Below are positions 1 to 12,484 of a DNA stretch of 64,000 bases, piece by piece. Where the stretch lies: NCBI GenBank assembly GCA_947650285.1, contig CANTFL010000921.1:1-64000 (forward strand), given 5' to 3'. Each line of letters starts with the position of its first letter. Position 1 is the stretch's first letter. Origin of the DNA: Hyaloperonospora brassicae (taxonomy: Eukaryota; Oomycota; Peronosporomycetes; Peronosporales; Peronosporaceae). Made by a program: the position numbers and the translations under genes. Below the pieces are notes generated by a model. It was not told where the DNA came from, ran no database searches, and worked only from the letters and a program-made list of their open reading frames with translations.

Positions 1-713
1 TCGTGGGGACATCTTGGGTGGGCCACAAGAAAGACACAACGGTTGATATACTGGGTGTGGACCACACAAATGTGAGGGGGCGATCTTCCTGGAAAGGCGA
101 CGCGTGGCATCTGGTTAGGACATACGGATAGGCATAGGGGTAGGGTTTTAGGATTGATTGGATAACATTAAACAGAGTTCAAATTACTTCACAAGGCACA
201 CGTTATCTCTTCCGGGTTGGATTTTTTGTCCCCCCCCGTTGAACAAAGAGTAACGGTACACGTCTACGCAAGTGTCACACCTGGATTGTTTTGGCCAGGT
301 GTGTTCAAGAACCCTCAAGTAACATCAACTGCGATCGGACGCAGCAAGACAAGTAAAGGCAAGGCGCAAGATCGCGAGACGGCTCAAGTGGTCAGAAGGC
401 TCGCGGATCAAGCAACCATACAGTGGACAAGGCGATTTCGTTGAGATCAGGGTTACTCAAGTCAGTACCCACAAGTACCCCGTGATCGCGTGAAGATTTC
501 CGCACGATCACACCCCCCATCCCCAACACGGTCAAGTTTTCTTTTGAGACGAGTCCACCTGGAAGAGTGCAACCCGCCCTACCGACGGGTACACAAGGTG
601 AGGAAAGCTATCAAGAACACAGGATCGGAGTACCCCCTCCGTTAGTCGGTCTTCCGGGCGCCAGTGGAGAGTTGGGATCGACTCATAATTTGAGCGATCG
701 CCACTCCACCACA
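1..713 (-). mobile_element. LTR-B fragment (edge-truncated)
   Basis: On the reverse strand this stretch aligns, with moderate divergence, to plus-strand DNA at about 47290-47930. Shared blocks include TGTGTACCCG, GGTAGGGCGGG, AGGGTTCTTGA and AATCAATC in the same order and spacing over more than 600 bp. Both copies begin on their own strand with TGTG(A/G)TGGAG(T/G)GGCGAT, so 713 is taken as the 5' LTR boundary. The other end lies outside the window. G+C is visibly higher than in the AT-rich DNA that follows. No reading frame here is convincing. The assignment as an LTR is inferred from the TG start and the recurrence; a different dispersed repeat is possible. Confidence 0.6.
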
Positions 714-3700
714 TACAAAGTATAGTCATCGAGTAATCGATATTATACTTCCTTATCACGCTGTCGCGTGAAATAAATTAACTCGGTCGGATCTCTCGAT
801 AATATTTCTTTACGTAAAAGGTTCATCTTAGCTAATTTGGATCAATAATCAATACAAGATTAAAAGATTTTGATCTATGGTGTCTACTTGGGCTCCAGTT
901 GTAGAGTAATCTTAGTCGCATCTCTAATAGCCGACTTATGAGCCTAAATTTTTAAATTCGTGCTACGTTAATATAGATTGTATACTTCATAAATGACGGT
1001 CAAATTGTGGTTAAATATCGGATGTCAAACGACTTATGTAAGATTCGTACAATGCGAGTCGACTGACACATATAACATAAGTATTGGTTGCTGCGATTAT
1101 GTTTTTTGTAATGCGAAAGATCGAGGAATTCTCCCAGCACAAGTGGACTCGCCTATTCAATTCATTACGCGTTTAGGTCATTAATCTTCAGGTTTACCCA
1201 TAGGAGACTTAGCGTAGGATCCAAATTAGTACATAACAATCGCTGCCACAATCACTCCACATGCGTGAATATACCGATAAAGGATGGATAGACGTACCGC
1301 TTCGTCAAACCTAGAAACTCAATACTAACTAATTCACATTAATAGACGATTTATGGTGGGTCTATGTCCCGTTACACCGTTGAACAATAACGGATTCAGG
1401 CGATGGTCTCTTTATCTGCTAACTGTTTAAGTGCGTGCGTGGTTTATCAGCCACTACGTGCTAATGCTGCTGACAATATATATATTTATTGCATGCATCG
1501 TTGCTAATTATATTGCCGCATCCACATACCGAGCTCCTAATTAGTAGGCAATTAGACCAATGGACATTGATCGCTTCTCCAGGCGGTTAAAGATGAAGCT
1601 AATCAACCGATTGTTGAACGAAATGAATAATCTTACGATTTAATGTCGCGATCTCATGTACACTGAATACGGTATGTTAAACGCTTAATAAATACTTTAC
1701 ACTTACGTTTAAAGGTAAATACTTACGATCTTGCAGATTTATATTGGCAGAAATTCCACACGTATCAGCGCCAAGCGACTATGTTCGATATTAATCCTCA
1801 AAGGCAAGATAATCAGAAGTCAAGATAGAGCCATACCAATATTCCTTGTAAATTATGGCGCTCTTTTTACATAAAAGGATAACGATAATACGTGCAGAAG
1901 ATGTTATGAGGTACAAGTGGAATTGATTGGATTACAATATCTACTACGTGATGACTGCTTAGTGATCACGACGCGTTAAGCCACAAACGCCGAGACGATC
2001 GATACGCTAACCAGCCAGCTATTTTATGATGCTATTGATAGTGCGGGAAGCGCCGAAAAGGAGACGCTATAGTCTGTGTATTTGCCGCACAAAAGAGTTA
2101 CGACGTGCCTATCGAGAGGAAAATCGCGCCAAAGTGGCCTCAAGTATTTTTGGCAGTAAGTGGCACTCATTATCTTCATTTATATATGTGCGAAGATCGG
2201 AATACTTTCAGTCACATACAAATGCTAAGCGGAAAATACAAACAGATGGATGTGAAAAATTGAATGCTCAAACGAGAGGTATTGCAGAAACGAGCATCTC
2301 CACTACACTAGCGAGTCAAGCGTCACAACTTTTGTAACCTGCCTCGATGTTGTCACTAATCGTCTACCTTAGTTAACTGACTTGCGACAATAAGGTCCGG
2401 TACGGCACAGTTTAGTAGAATATATCTTGAAAGGGCGCCGTGCTAGAAGATTTGAGATCATAAGTTAAAAAAGACATATATATATATATATCGCTTTTTG
2501 TCGCTAACTCTCAGACCAATATCGTAAAAGATGTTATGCAAGGCTACAAATCTAGAAATATTGACATTTAGAAAAGGAAGGCATGTGTTGTGGGTCGTGA
2601 TTACACCCAAATCAACCGCGATATCTCTCGGTTTACATTCTCTATCTCATCTCGATTATCATCACTTGGAACAAATGAGATTATCGATGGCTCAACAATT
2701 CTTCGATATACAAGAATACATACTGGTAGCTTATGTCGTGGCATCGTTCAATGAGTGCAATAAGGTTTGGATCAAACCTTTCCGGTATGGATAATGACGA
2801 TGTAAATACCCAAGAATTACATGTTTAGTGCTAACAATATATTAGCAGGCTGGTAATTGATGAAGAGCTCAGAATAGAAAATGGCATTCATGGCATAGAC
2901 AATTTCTAAACGAATCAGTGCTGTACACGCTCTTAAAGATTAATTTTGAAGTTTCTATTGCAAAAATAATGTGCTGTATTAGATACAGACGGGGGGGTTC
3001 GAGTGGACATCTTTGTGCTAAATTCTGCCTTTACGAGTAAAACGAGCAATACAGTAGTGTATCCTTGAACACATTTATGTATCTATCATGACCTCAGATA
3101 CCACTTCGAGTTTTAAATATTCTGGAATGACTTTACTAACAAAGATGTGATATAACAGTGAGATGATTTAAGAATAATATAGACGTAAAATGAGAGAGAA
3201 ACGTGGATGTTTGACAGTCGATACGCGCTGAGATTTAGTCTGAAAATATATGCTGGTCATATTGCTGAGAATAGATAGCTGCAGCTCTGTATGCCTATAA
3301 AGCCAATTTGAGATTATACCGGTGTAGAGACCAGGACAATAACGATGTAGAATAGGTGAAGCAGAATGAGAGATTCGTCATTCGTCGTCCCCGACACCTA
3401 CCACAAAGCATAATGTAAAACATCCCCCAAAACAGCGTCTATGTACTGATATGAGTGGAGTCGGGATTAACGTTATCCGCATCAATAATTTAGGAGCAAT
3501 CTAGGGCCAGGTATAAAAGAGTATACAGGACTAGACATATAAATTATGAGACATTATTCTTTTTTATGTCTGGCATCTAAGTAGCAATGGCACGTACATT
3601 GTTGTTATTGGAAACGACAAATATTTTGTAGATTTAAAAACGTATACGAGGGATAAAAAAGACTCCATCTACAAGATTTATTTATCGTTGTTAAGTAGGC

Positions 3701-6700
3701 GTTCATCCGACTGATAGAGTTTGTTGGTACTAATATCGTTTCATTTTTTCTTACCAGCGTTGAACAGTTTTTATCGTTCATGCAATGGAATAGGAGGGAT
3801 CTCTAAAATCTCTATTTCCCACACAACTATCACAAACGTAATTTACTATGGGACCTGGTCACTATTTATATCATTGTAATTAGCCTCAAATATCCATCTG
3901 CATTTCATATTCCACGTCTCTAAAATTCTACGCCACATTTTGAACACTCGAGCTCATACACATAAACAAACGCATTGCGATGGTAAATTAAATCACTAGT
4001 TTTGATAATCGACAGTGCAATAAGAACTACAAAACAACGGGAACTTATTGTGCATATTGCGTTATAGATATGCATTATATCCCTTGACTATAATTGAAAA
4101 GTTTTTCCGCCATTAAGTTAAGCTATATAAAAGCACTACATATTTTAATATAGACACGTCGTTTAAAGTGCTGATGACTGTGCTCATGACCAACAAGTAG
4201 TTTTTACAATTACTGATTTACTTACCAAATACTTTTGACATCACTCATTTGCTTCCTCTATAGGAATTGGAGTCGATAGTGCTGCTGACACAAGATGGTC
4301 AAACGGAAGAAATTCGACCAGATGCTATTCATAGAACTATGGTTCCACTACGCCAAATTGGCCTCGTCAAAGTTTTCCGAAAAGGTACACTACTGCACGC
4401 TTATAACCTGTTAGCACATTTACGAGAATTTTCTTTTGCATAGACAAAGAATCAACCCTTCGCAATACATGTGACCAATAATTTGAGTGCAAATTGTCCA
4501 GTATGTTTCCAAGGCATTCCGCCAAAATACTTGCCTCAGCAAATATTACATCGGCAAGAATTCACCGGTCAATATCATTTGAAGAGTCATCGTCTATAAT
4601 ATCAACACTTATAGGGCATATAAACGTTGCGTGAAGATTAACGCAAATGCTTCTTTGAACCCTCAGAGCGCGATTAAATTGCACGTCGTTGTCTCTGTTA
4701 AAGGTTTGCAAAGATGGTCCTCGACTTCACCACGTGTCTAATGCATACTATTGATTTATAAGTAGAGAGATCGTTTAAGCCACGCATGATGCAAAGTTAA
4801 GAAAGGTTTTAGAAAATAATATAATGTATTTCTACATGTATTCGGCGTGAGATAGGGTAAATTTTCCAATTGGATTATAGATCCAAACTAGCAAGCTGTA
4901 GCTTGGGATCTGTCAAATCTTAGTGAGGCGTATTCTTGTGTCCTATTTGCGCCTATGTATTGCATGATGTTTTGATTCAAGTAACGCTATGTTTCAAACG
5001 TTTATCTGGAACATAATTGCGGCATCAAAGGTCAGGAGAGCATCTCATCGCGGCCAGAGAGTGGGATATGATTAGGTAGATACACTGTGTGCTCCATAAT
5101 TCTTCAGCTTTCGAGCTATTTGTTCTTAATGAGTACAGTATTTAATATCAAATTTTCCTCATACGACTTCATTCAAACGTAGAGGTCATTCCATCAATGC
5201 ATCAATATTAACGCAATTATGTCAACGTAGAAAGCTGATAATCCTTCCGCATCGGCTCAGAGTTCCTGCGGATTCCTTCTATACCCGACTTGTAGTCATA
5301 AAATTAGCAAATATATATCATCTTATTCGATTGACGTAAGTTTTTAATTCGATAGTCACCAATGATAAAATGCAGCGCTAACGAATATGTAAAAGTTTAT
5401 GACTATCATTTGTCAATTTTATCCTTTTCAAGTGGTCGAAAACAGTAATTATGATCCGATATGGCGATCCCTTTGTAAGGGCTGACTTATTTAGATAATA
5501 ATGAATCAAGATATGTATTTTGTATACAATGAAAAATATCGTGAGGGAAATTCAGGTAAGTACTTCAAGGATATACATCTAATACGATTATGCTTACGAT
5601 CAAAAATCATACATACGACATTACTAGACTAGAAGTCATCCCAATTATACATTTATGACTCATTATAAGGTAAAGGAAAGTTTTATGGCCACCATGGATC
5701 ATTTTGTCTTTCTTTCGGCATATATATTAATGCCGAAGGTTCATTGATACATTTCACAAGTAAACAATTATTTATACCGATACTGTATTCAAATAAATAA
5801 TATACCAAAGCTTCCAACGTATTTATCGCAATTTACGTCTAAATAAATTTAATCTGTGTGAAATAGCTTCGAGATCTATTGAATTCTGATACTGTAACCT
5901 TTTATCTTACACTATTTGTCTTATCCGTGTCGTCGTGAACTGGATGGCTAAAGAAGAATTAAATATTCTTACTAAAACTGATAATCATTGTGGTTTCAGG
6001 ACTTCACTGACAAGAAAAGTTATAGATTTCTGTTAGATAAAAAGGTTCACGAATCTTTGTGTTCTTACATCGATCGGAATGTCTTCGGATCGGCATAAAA
6101 TTATATAACAAAATTAAAATGACGGACAAAACGCAGATGAAAGTGATCTGTAAGCGTTTTATAACGTCCTAATAGCTTTCGTTTCCAATACGTGTTATTC
6201 TAAAACCGAAGACTTAATCAGTGCAGAACACATCATTCGGAGTCATGCTAAAGCAAGAATAATATGCAGTCTCGATTTTAAATTAGTTCTACCGTACTAC
6301 TTTAAAATATTTATATAGTTCGATGACATATGATCGTAGATTTTAAATTGATTATTTTTGATTATACCAGACTGATTCTTATCGTCAGTTAATCTCCTAA
6401 CAATTAATACAGACCGGCATGTCTATAACTTCGTGTAATCAATAAGATGCTGTGATACGTCATTACTCAAACTATGATAATGCAACCTTCAATTGTCACA
6501 AACGTTTAGCATTCTTGTTGTGGATGGTAATTTTGAAGTTTACGTCGGTAACCTCACATAATCTCCAGATAAATCGAGCATTCGGGTATTTTTTAAAAAA
6601 ACCTTACGGACTAGTTATATAAGTCAACGAAGTCCATGAATTTGATAAATCATCGAAGCAATTCTTACTGAATATAACATCGTATTGTAAGCCCTACTAG

Positions 6701-9700
6701 CTAACTTTTACTTGGAGTTATAACAATTTGTTGGCTTACACCACCGTGATCTTTTTGACAGGCGTACATAAAAAAATTTATTTGAATCTTTTATAATCGT
6801 CTTGGATTCTATGATGTAGCGATCACAATCCCATATCATCTAATCTACTCGAGTAAGCAGAAATTCAGGTGCGACAAGTTAAGAAGTAATTCGGCTTCTT
6901 TAGCTGATAGTAACTATCGAAAACTATTAAAAATTAAGGCATGGATCGAATTTCCGCGAGCCAGCTGTAACGTTATATAGACACTAATTACCATAAACAG
7001 CAATATTCCATCTATTACAAGCTAACATCAATCCCAGTTTCAGAAAGATTGCGGTGAACAAGTTTGTCTCCCGACTGAGGATAACGGTAAATTTACTTTT
7101 TCATTTGCAATTAAGCACGCAATTTACTTCAGCCTTCATCTCAAGCAGCTCTTATCACTTACACATGTGACATAGCAGCGACAAATTGGCCTTCTTTTTG
7201 ATCAATTGATTATCAAGGCTATGGCAATCGACAAACATTACATGATCCCGAGCCTAGCAAAAGACCCTTGTGCAGCTCCGCTAAGTGCTCTAGTTCCACA
7301 GGCGGTTGATGAATCGACAGGTGACAGCGCGGAAATCTCCCAAGCGAAGGAAAAGATATCTCCGTGCATGGCTAAGATCCTCTGGATTGACATGAGGACT
7401 CATGAATAAATGATAAAAAGACTTGTTGCGAGAACGCGTGACCGGGCCCAGCTGACTCTCAAGGACCCACACAGCAGTATGTGAAGTAGCACAAGTGTCT
7501 CTAGTCCATTCCATTCTAATAATTGGACTTGGATCACATCAAACTCGGTATGTTTATAATGGGTCCGCAAGTGTCATATAATATGTTTCGAACTCAAGCG
7601 CAGCAACAACAGTGACATCTCTCGATGGCTCATCCCGCGTCGAACTAGTCCACACACCCGAGAGATCACTTTTACCTGCCTCATTAACATGGGACTGAGA
7701 CGCTTACCTTCAACGATATGATGCTGCATAAAGCGTCCGTATAGATAAGAAAGCTATAAACACTTACAAAAAGTCTCGTGTACTTAAGATTGCAGTTCGC
7801 GGACTACCTTAACGCGGCTCAGCGCCACAGTGGGCGTCATTTGCTAAATAATACAAGTAGCAAAAAGTTCACCGGTTTCTTAATCGAATCGGATAGAAGC
7901 CCGTCGACGTGATGGAGTCTGGAAGTCAGGATCAATAAGAAATGGGTATGTAATAAAGAAGGTGCCAGAAGTATGCGAATGATATTTGACCGAGGAAGTC
8001 ACCACATAAATATTGCGGGCTAGTAATTCAAATGAGTAGCCTTGGTTGAAGCAGTTCCAGTACCTGGTGTCCGTAGCAAGCTTGACAAGCTCCCGGATCA
8101 ACATGTGCTCCATTGAATATGTGGGAAGGCTATAACGGAGGTGAAACACACTATGCAAACGTGTTTGACGTCGCCGCTCTAAGATTATAAAAGAACGCAT
8201 TGGAGATGCCGGAATATTCAGTGCGTTTATATGAGATGCAAGAGCCTATGTAATTAGGTAAGGCCAACAACGAGTTAACGGACACACTAATTCTCGCGGT
8301 CGTAATCTTGCAGCAGTCATTCGAGAGCTACCGGGGACGATCGACACACACATATACATTAGCGACGTCCATTATGCCAACGATCTCACTCACAACCTTT
8401 TTTCGTGCTGTAAAAGCGGGGGAAAGAAAGTTGGACTGAGGTTCAAATACAGACGCCGCTACTTGAGCTTATTAGAATTGTCACAAGTGTCTTTGATTAA
8501 ATCAACGTGGTGCATAAGTGTGCACATAGTTTGTGAAATGCGCTATAACGGAATAAAGTGGTGTATACAGCCCTAATCGATGTATACACTGATGATGAAT
8601 GTAGTTCATTGGTAATTTGCACACCTTAGAAGCTACACAAGCGCCTGATTCTCCTAATTTGTGACCAGCTTCAAGAGATATCGAACGGCGAAGACTCAGA
8701 AATTGAGCCAAATATAAGAGATTGAACGCGTATTACCTGTACTCAAGGTAAACAATCCAAGAATCCGCAGTCCAAACATAAAAAGAAAGCCACACTCCCC
8801 GATTGATCAGATCGGCGTGGGTCATTTGCACCTTCCTATGAGGACCCACAACGCCAGCCCATCGATGCAATGACTGATGTGTAGTCAACAATTATGATCA
8901 CGCGTCCAATTACTCAGGATATTGTGGTGCGCAAAAAAAGCAATCTTTTGGTGAATTTGGTTTAATAAAGTTCTGGATAATGTCCATCACAAATTTATTT
9001 GCAAGGTACTCATCTTTAAAGTGCACTGAGGTGGTGAATACCGAAAAGTCGTTGTTCTTTCATGGTGATTGGAGGTATATACAATGAGTATTAGGTGTAG
9101 ATCGAGCATTCAATGAGAAGGTGTAATGCATGTATGCGAAAGTGCTTAATATGTAACGGTGTATAATGTTTACCAGTATTTTAACTTTGTATTCTAGGTT
9201 AAGAAAGTGCAATGAGCAACATGTACCCTAGACCTCAGCGCATGCCATGCTATCTTCAAACAGGATTATCCGATAGATTCTTACTGGTATGACACCTAGT
9301 ATCTCTGACGTCGTGGTGTTTGGATGCCGTGTTCGCCTTATCGCGATTGAGGTGTAAAAACGCGGAAACCGCGCGTCGAGGTTGGGATAATTTCCATATT
9401 TACGCAAAAACAAAGGCTATATTCGACATATTTATCGCGCAAGACTTTTCTTACGACGTAGCATTTCACCGATATGGAAACCATATGCCTTCATCTAAAC
9501 TGTTGAGTACAGGTACAGTTTCTCAGGAAAGGTTGTATAGAGAGAGAAGATTTTAGGTATATTCGGGTACACCAACAATCCAATATATGATGCTATGTAA
9601 CACACAATCAGGCGATGTGTAAGTGTACCCCCCTCTGCGCTGAATTTGGTTTGCGTACCTCTTAGTCCGGGCCACAGAGCTTTCCCTCTCGGTTACAGGG

Positions 9701-11014
9701 GTCGATGAAAAAGGCCTAATGAATGAAGCTGTGATACAATGCTAAAAATTTGGGAATGGAGAGGTCCGCATTGACTCTGCTAAGGCAGCGTTTAGGCGCA
9801 GGACAGTCGATGATGAAAATATGGCAGGAATGCATTTTTTGAGCCATTCGTTTTTCACATAGATGATAACGGATTAAACGCGCTTCGACACTTAAGAAAT
9901 GGGCGCTTAGCATGTACCCGTTAGATCATTCTTCTTATACAATAATCAATAGAAATAAAATAAAAACCCGAAGACCATAGTCGTCACGTGGTAGAGCGAA
10001 GCGAAACTCCAACAAAAGTTTTAAGTGATGAATGAAAAATACATGGAACAGGCGAAAATGACTCATTAGTCCTGGCAAGAGGTTGCTGCTTTTTACAAAG
10101 ATCAATTCTTTAAACTCAAAAACATGCAGAAAAAACAACGATCTTAACATAGCGCTGGCGTTTAAGTGAATAGAAAAGTGATTGATCAAAAGTAAATTTT
10201 TTCACAAGCTTATGGTAAATTACAGAAAACGAAGACATCGAGACCGCACTTAGCGTGCATCGGGAATGAAACGCAACGTGGAATGCTTGTACATCTCAAG
10301 CACAAGTGAAAAAAGCATGGATGGTGCTGAATCTTTGTAAGTGCCTACGGGATATAGCAGGCTGAATGTATGTTGGAAAAGTTCCGTTATCGTGTAGTTT
10401 TTATCTTAGACTTCATAATGCTACAACGACTGTTGTGATTACGCTCAAAATGAAGATCACTATTGCGGTCGTCTACGGGAAAGACCATGTTGGTGACTTA
10501 AAGGAAAGCTTATGATGTGGCACAATTGTAAGTGATATGAAAGGTACTCGGGGTTAAGAAAATATGTGAAGTGATGGCGCTTACAGAAATTAGTGTGACG
10601 GATATCAAGCAAACTAGGTACCTATTTCGGCAAATATATCCACAGTTCAAAGTATTTACAGGACCATGTCTATAGCAAGGTGTTCCTACACGGTAAGAAT
10701 ATCGATGAAGAACATGGAGGAGATGACGAGGTCTATATATACTACATCACAGTAATATCACACATACACTACCGAATGTGGTAGTTTTACCATCAGAGAG
10801 TGAATGACTGTTGTTGTGGCCTCTTAGAGATTTCTTGGCGAATTGGAGTAAGCGTGGCTAAGGTATTGCATATTCAAGCCGACAATCAAGCTGCGAAAAA
10901 GTTAATATTGTGCTTATTAGCTTCGTAACAGCGTGTTACATTGATGAAAGCTAAATGAATATTATAACATGACAATATTCAATTCGGGTACTATGTAAGG
11001 AGGTTTATAAAGAC
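714..11014. other. AT-rich DNA without recognised genes
   Basis: About 10 kb of low-G+C sequence with dense stops in all frames. A (TA)n tract lies near 2479. The longest ATG-initiated frame is 2026-2337 (+, 103 codons), basic and without recognisable domains. A 62-codon frame at 7221-7409 (+) and a 60-codon open stretch at 4264-4444 (+, behind a plausible 3' splice site) have somewhat more protein-like composition. None is assigned a function. Scattered GTACACC and GTACCCCCC motifs at 9550-9680 resemble motifs of the fold-back element at 11015-12484 and may be a decayed copy. Confidence 0.5.
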
Positions 11015-11249
11015 CCACCCTTTGATACGTACACCCCCCCTGAAATTGAGGCCCCTCTTTCAGTACCGTAACCTTTCTAACTGGGTACTGCAAAGTTATA
11101 CATACACAATGCCATATCAATATTCTTTGCTTCGTACACACCCCTCCGTAATACAGACCTCTTCTGTGTCAGCACACAGCCGTGCGTAAAAAATCCGCTC
11201 TCATTATCCGGTACACCCCCGATAAGTACCCTTTAATTACCATTTCCCC
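11015..11249 (+). repeat. Left inverted repeat of fold-back element
   Basis: Inverted partner of 12240-12484. It carries three spaced copies of a GTACAC-CCCC motif, near 11029, 11136 and 11212. Confidence 0.85.
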
Positions 11250-12239
11250 TATTCATAACAGCGTCTAGCATAACTACGCCAGAAACGCCTGAGCTACGAG
11301 AATTAATTCAGCCGTACGGCTGCGTGATCTCCCGCGTAGAGAAGCAAAGAGGCGCAGCATGTGACCTGCGAGTTGCGCTGCTCATTGTTGTACCCGCCAT
11401 TTTTCTAAGGGAGCTGTACGAGTTTATCTCTTCACTAGAGTCCATTGCCTGCACGACTTTAGGAGACCGTGTTGAGCAGAGAGGCGTCTGCACACGGACG
11501 ACAACTCAGACGCTGTCATTTCTCTTTTGCAGCCCCTAAATGATATTCATTCGATTGTCAATGGATGTCGCACGATCTTTCCGGTGGCCAACAACCGCGA
11601 ATCGACCAGGTCAGCAGATGCCACGTATACACATTTAAGTACTTGTGTCTAATTACATCCGACCTATAAATGATAAGTTTATGACTTTCTGTGAATGTGA
11701 AATGTGTCTTCGACCTGCTAAGGTGCTCGAAGTCGCTGCGGTCGATCTTTGACAATGCAGCAGCGCCACACAATCGCAATATTAGCATTTTATACAGATT
11801 TATCCTGCCAAAAAAACGAGCAATCGTGCGCCGATGTGTTTTACGGGGTCGTTGGGGAAGACGAATGTCACCGCACACAAATGGCGTCGTCTCAGATAGA
11901 AGCTGTTAGAGCGACGGTTTTTCATTGACGAGGCGTCTGGCAGTTTTTCTTTGGGGGCGTCTGTTGACTCATTTGCTGCTGCTAACGGGTTTGTGCTTGA
12001 TCGGATGCAGTGTATGGGCCTGCTGATGCGTGGTACGAGACGGATAGGGCCATCGTGAACGAGCCTTTCTGCCTGGGAATAGAGTCGCACATAATTATTT
12101 TGCGCTATTGGTACGAAAAAAGCATCACGCAGTAGAGATCGATCTAGAATCCGAACGCTATCACTTCCATCCACCCAATTTCCACTGGACATTTGACGGA
12201 TCACCAAGGGTGTGGATGACCTGCATTAGAATTATTGAC

Positions 12240-12484
12240 AAAAATGGGAATTTAAGGGTACTTATCGGGGAATAATAGGGGGTGTACCGGATGATGAGAG
12301 CGGATTTCTTACGCACGGCTGTGTGCTGACACAAAAGATGCCTGTATTACGGAGGGGTGTGTACAAAGCAAAGAATATTTATATGGCATTTTGTATGCAT
12401 AACTTTGCAGTACCTATTTGGAAAGGTTACGGTACTGAAAGAGGGTCCTCAATTTTAGGGAGAAGTGTACGTATCAAAGGGCGG
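12240..12484 (-). repeat. Right inverted repeat of fold-back element
   Basis: Reverse complement of 11015-11249, with an extra 12 bp beside the innermost GTACACCCCC motif. Confidence 0.85.

Larger units (their letters stand above)
11015..12484. mobile_element. Fold-back element with ~240-bp inverted ends
   Basis: The outer 235 bp on the left (11015-11249) and 245 bp on the right (12240-12484) are inverted copies at roughly 85-90% identity. They differ by scattered substitutions and one 12-bp indel. The repeats start CC(A/G)CCCTTTGATACGTACAC and contain several spaced GTACAC-CCCC motifs. About 990 bp of unique sequence lies between them. It has short frames on both strands, the longest on the minus strand at 11800-12207, with no recognisable transposase. 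No convincing target duplication was found, so the exact ends are uncertain by a few bases. It is best described as a non-autonomous fold-back or Mutator-like element. A transcript across it would form a long, nearly perfect hairpin. Confidence 0.8.

Noticed and set aside
2026..2337. A 103-codon ATG-initiated frame.
   Set aside because: No recognisable motif, and frames of this length are expected occasionally in 18 kb of six-frame noise.
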